A stretch of DNA of 64,000 nucleotides from positions 124,001-188,000 of the forward strand of contig NZ_PPSL01000003.1 of NCBI RefSeq assembly GCF_002954265.1, given 5' to 3'. This DNA comes from Flavipsychrobacter stenotrophus (lineage in GTDB: Bacteria > Bacteroidota > Bacteroidia > Chitinophagales > Chitinophagaceae). Below, piece by piece: positions 63,701 through 64,000 of the stretch; positions within the stretch are counted from its first letter, which is position 1, and each line of letters opens with the position of its first letter. The notes beneath the pieces are model-generated. The model was not told the DNA's origin. It worked only from the letters and a program-made list of their open reading frames with translations, and did no database searches. Both the position numbers and the translations under genes were made by a program.

Positions 63701-64000
63701 ATCGACCGCCTTCGGAAAAGCTGATCGTATATTGCCAGTTCAGGCTATCGTGCATATAGGCATCTGCAAGGTAATAAACTCCTGATAAGCCACAGCCCCA
63801 ATAAGCGCCGCCAATGTCATCGTTATCAGCCATTGAGCAAGACCAATCACCATATACCGGGTATTTGAATAGCAAAGAATCCGGTCTTACCGGTCTTACT
63901 CGATAAACAACATAACCACGTGGATATGTAAGTGGTATCCTGTAGTTATTAGTATCAAGCCATACTCTTGTGCCATTTTTTTTAAAGTTGTATTGTAGAG
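57744..64000 (-). CDS. giant RHS/YD-repeat protein, N-terminal and central part (5' end beyond window)
   Basis: The frame is open to the right edge; before the TTG at 63875 it reads NNYRIPLTYPRGYVVYRV, so the gene begins outside the window. At least 2,085 residues are visible. The central region is long, Cys- and Tyr-rich and poorly conserved; near the C-terminal end YD repeats appear (YGYDRAGNLVSTV, FFYDNAGRLVFSQ, YNIYDQQNRLIETGE, YDYDVISGKVN). The frame ends in TAG at 57744-57746 after SYNSMVRWPE. The next part of the gene continues in another frame after what looks like an internal deletion of YD repeat. RHS shells enclose a C-terminal toxin and deliver it to competing cells. Confidence 0.85.
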   Translation of the reverse strand, partial: LQYNFKKNGTRVWLDTNNYRIPLTYPRGYVVYRVRPVRPDSLLFKYPVYGDWSCSMADNDDIGGAYWGCGLSGVYYLADAYMHDSLNWQYTISFSEGGRFKHVGSFFDGLLKNRQSITRFNSDLNKLIVTNNIYDYEGRSSIQTWPAPTLSPSFSYLHNVDLNSLTTQPYKAQDFDSGLAVCSNLLIPPLASSALASHYYSPLNLDPDSLVHPWQKYVPDAEGYPFIQTVYEPGYADRVKAQGGAGPTLQVGDSNYLANYYVGPGQKKLNSLFGPNIGWSSFYNMTVSRDANKQLSMSIKDYEGHMVASALIGQGPDSSDHAIITDNLPASQRFNRDLLLPATPNQAIDTTNGTRIADADYFNEAQGDDSLLYDYSLIPYPVCASQNIAVKAHLRSYISDKCGNLLFDHVTDFGDNGMVAAAPINYSVVAGSFSADIAPYHVQKKLSYYPSDISDAVDSFMKYGNCFRTKEDFIRSSVTGTNFPCTGVNNTDSTPCTKMKWDMMQQLFPGAVYGQYYYKGSKLKGTDNSIFSPINCLNDSMHVTMYHQHIDTVGYCIQPFGCANVHEWGTGFDGLTYNDHDPGDGIGSTLIGTIECGTLSSTLTPSATLTPSVTLTLEYSLRNPTVLERDFGACSVGSGTETVSGHLQVMHSSADIRLEDGYIHSLAAPYPVIGEIHSNSLYTGAWGTHGTSTITMNSVPITGNDMHFAWQGTLPHGQVINILTSLSTTVDYTYTTDTTYIPYTFSYATGFIDSNTCKYRYQDTCLVTSLKDTITVGGIFYNHLRTMSGDSFRMVYNAAITEGNYSIAEALLPLHPQYCELQNCFVDSFKKQMAAVPNWRAAQSMGLLKLEDLVAHDPLIPIMAASGMFPHPSDTLSTFGGGLIRLDTFVLINTYCAASDSVMFNQCATSMFRYEISHHLLVNDMVKDFYFKNLSNLYFAYRQNIINKLFFRGGTSCAHCADVRLDLDTATAVPPVPFGTDYTHPIDSSFVGPHSGWFAHIATLDTGDMHDSAIVFNYYIDTMMAHRSMDTIIAHLSNCIIGNTSIKTGIRNKLENIYSSGAAPMGNFTAEQILLAIRVGGATMNDLCNPYVITAGQFGNTSPSTVHDCNTAGYYRSIDSFLNNNTVKGLLQIPGVGTITLDPAHHHFHSLIATALGNNTACTLRSSLNLIRQLYEIDATTSAASGAGDTVKIFLHCPGNAYFFSGVGPFNITTSCINSNSALSSAAGLVNEYSFVADITRGGPAPDTCTMYGWVDSINTMGYSDNALAECIPCTQMKMLYKQFADTMARYGVNGADHPLYGTILANFMNGKLVKHFAADDYERFIQSCALADSLKMPVYGAGYANFTFTGALGMNGFITSLNSLNPSYDFSNSFRDSVSGALRIAVDLNNVPVPDLWRYKAFLNTYGASNVNQLFILSAPSSGTEAGFIYSDPAIAFSPADSNIIDTTYVKFRSIASRGIWQGDHFVPKKVYNVVAVSGAPAYAISRSISKLEAYFAEHYTAGAVFTACYQHTVDGDYYKSQKQALLAYTYSLQQLPPYQVLDSLRPANLIARIPSYTSYTAGYAANATDGATYTNLYLSNAGMSNRLYDTLQRIITLASSSAGYGYIFPTALVTPAYSMGAMDLDVYRNADHTYWYRYFSTGDSLFNVYISLPSYIPIALHPLYHVVSIAPAPGDSLNRCFTVGIRKGTDPTVLYATGRADFVISKSVQLDKILLGNFADSIANPADTFNNCERGNLLGAVSAGVFNYNNYRDSIKRAVRGNLTAYLARNTKEKLILSYMDHEFNLTLYGYDRAGNLVSTVPPAGSQPIAPVGTLLDDVDTARMNNTPAVSPAPVYNKINTYNYNSYDLVQQQNTIDGGKTRFFYDNAGRLVFSQNAKQAPDGYYTYNIYDQQNRLIETGESQLGCAYFDPHIIPLSGGGSSVPYCHYTYTTTVPAGGGMTMLAYLASPDPYLIYNINLVSYDTIAKFIRTRNRRDVVMTFYDTVAKKLETISGLDEQSNLRKRVTCVKYFESLTSLDKAYYNYSYATHYSYDMEGNVNMLVQDFPDLAAVKQQYKRVDYDYDVISGKVNMLSYNSMVRWPE

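Overview
The window looks like chromosomal DNA of a Bacteroidota bacterium, most likely a Chitinophagaceae-type Sphingobacteriia relative (inferred). The signs are C-terminal type IX secretion sorting tails (YPNP motifs) on several exported proteins, -7 boxes of the TAnnTTTG type, a LruC-domain lipoprotein, carboxypeptidase-like regulatory domains and large RHS proteins with the lineage-typical PLTYPRGYVVYRV segment. No rRNA, tRNA or CRISPR array was seen.

Region 1 (1-10.3 kb) holds a family 8 glycosyltransferase, a carboxypeptidase-regulatory-like gene split by one in-frame TAG, a T9SS-sorted protein, a LruC lipoprotein, and a three-gene signalling operon: an RsbQ-like alpha/beta hydrolase, a PAS hybrid histidine kinase with two receivers, and an HPt protein. 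Region 2 (10.5-21.8 kb) is a short-chain carboxylate cluster. It has acetyl-CoA synthetase on the minus strand and, divergently, an InsA-like zinc-ribbon/HTH protein, an outer-membrane porin, an MHS-type MFS transporter, two tiny membrane proteins, a symporter-histidine kinase fusion, a receiver-only regulator and a PrpE-like acyl-CoA synthetase. Region 3 (21.9-36.4 kb) has a 1741-residue M4 metallopeptidase, exported proteins of unknown function, a TPR protein, a vWA protein with a proline/lysine-rich repeat region, a GNAT, a membrane protein and a pirin, separated by spacers full of palindromic repeats.

Region 4 (36.4-43.2 kb) is an S41 peptidase gene cut in two by a 5,012-bp IS1595-type transposon (36988-41999). 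The element has perfect 26-bp terminal inverted repeats and an 8-bp target duplication (ATAATTTA). Removing the element and one copy of the duplication restores a continuous peptidase of about 591 residues. Besides its transposase the element carries passengers: a secreted protein, a collagen-like lipoprotein, a predicted PD-(D/E)XK nuclease with two membrane helices inside its fold, a second membrane protein and four very small ORFs. Region 5 (43.3-47.1 kb) has an M16-family protein without its zinc motif and a multicopper oxidase/thioredoxin-like pair.

Region 6 (47.2-64 kb) is a polymorphic-toxin locus. A very large RHS gene enters from beyond the right edge and reads leftwards. It is frameshifted at a deletion near 57.75 kb and ends in an AHH-type nuclease domain, facing an Imm11-like gene on the opposite strand. 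Behind it are three orphan RHS C-terminal cassettes, each starting in the same roughly 460-550-bp core sequence, each with a different toxin domain (L,D-transpeptidase-like; an HMP/EHR-motif putative nuclease; PD-(D/E)XK-like) and each followed by its own putative immunity gene, then a toxin-less RHS remnant. This layout fits a reservoir of alternative toxin tips that recombine through the shared core. The transposon with its passengers and the RHS cassette array are the two most notable systems here.
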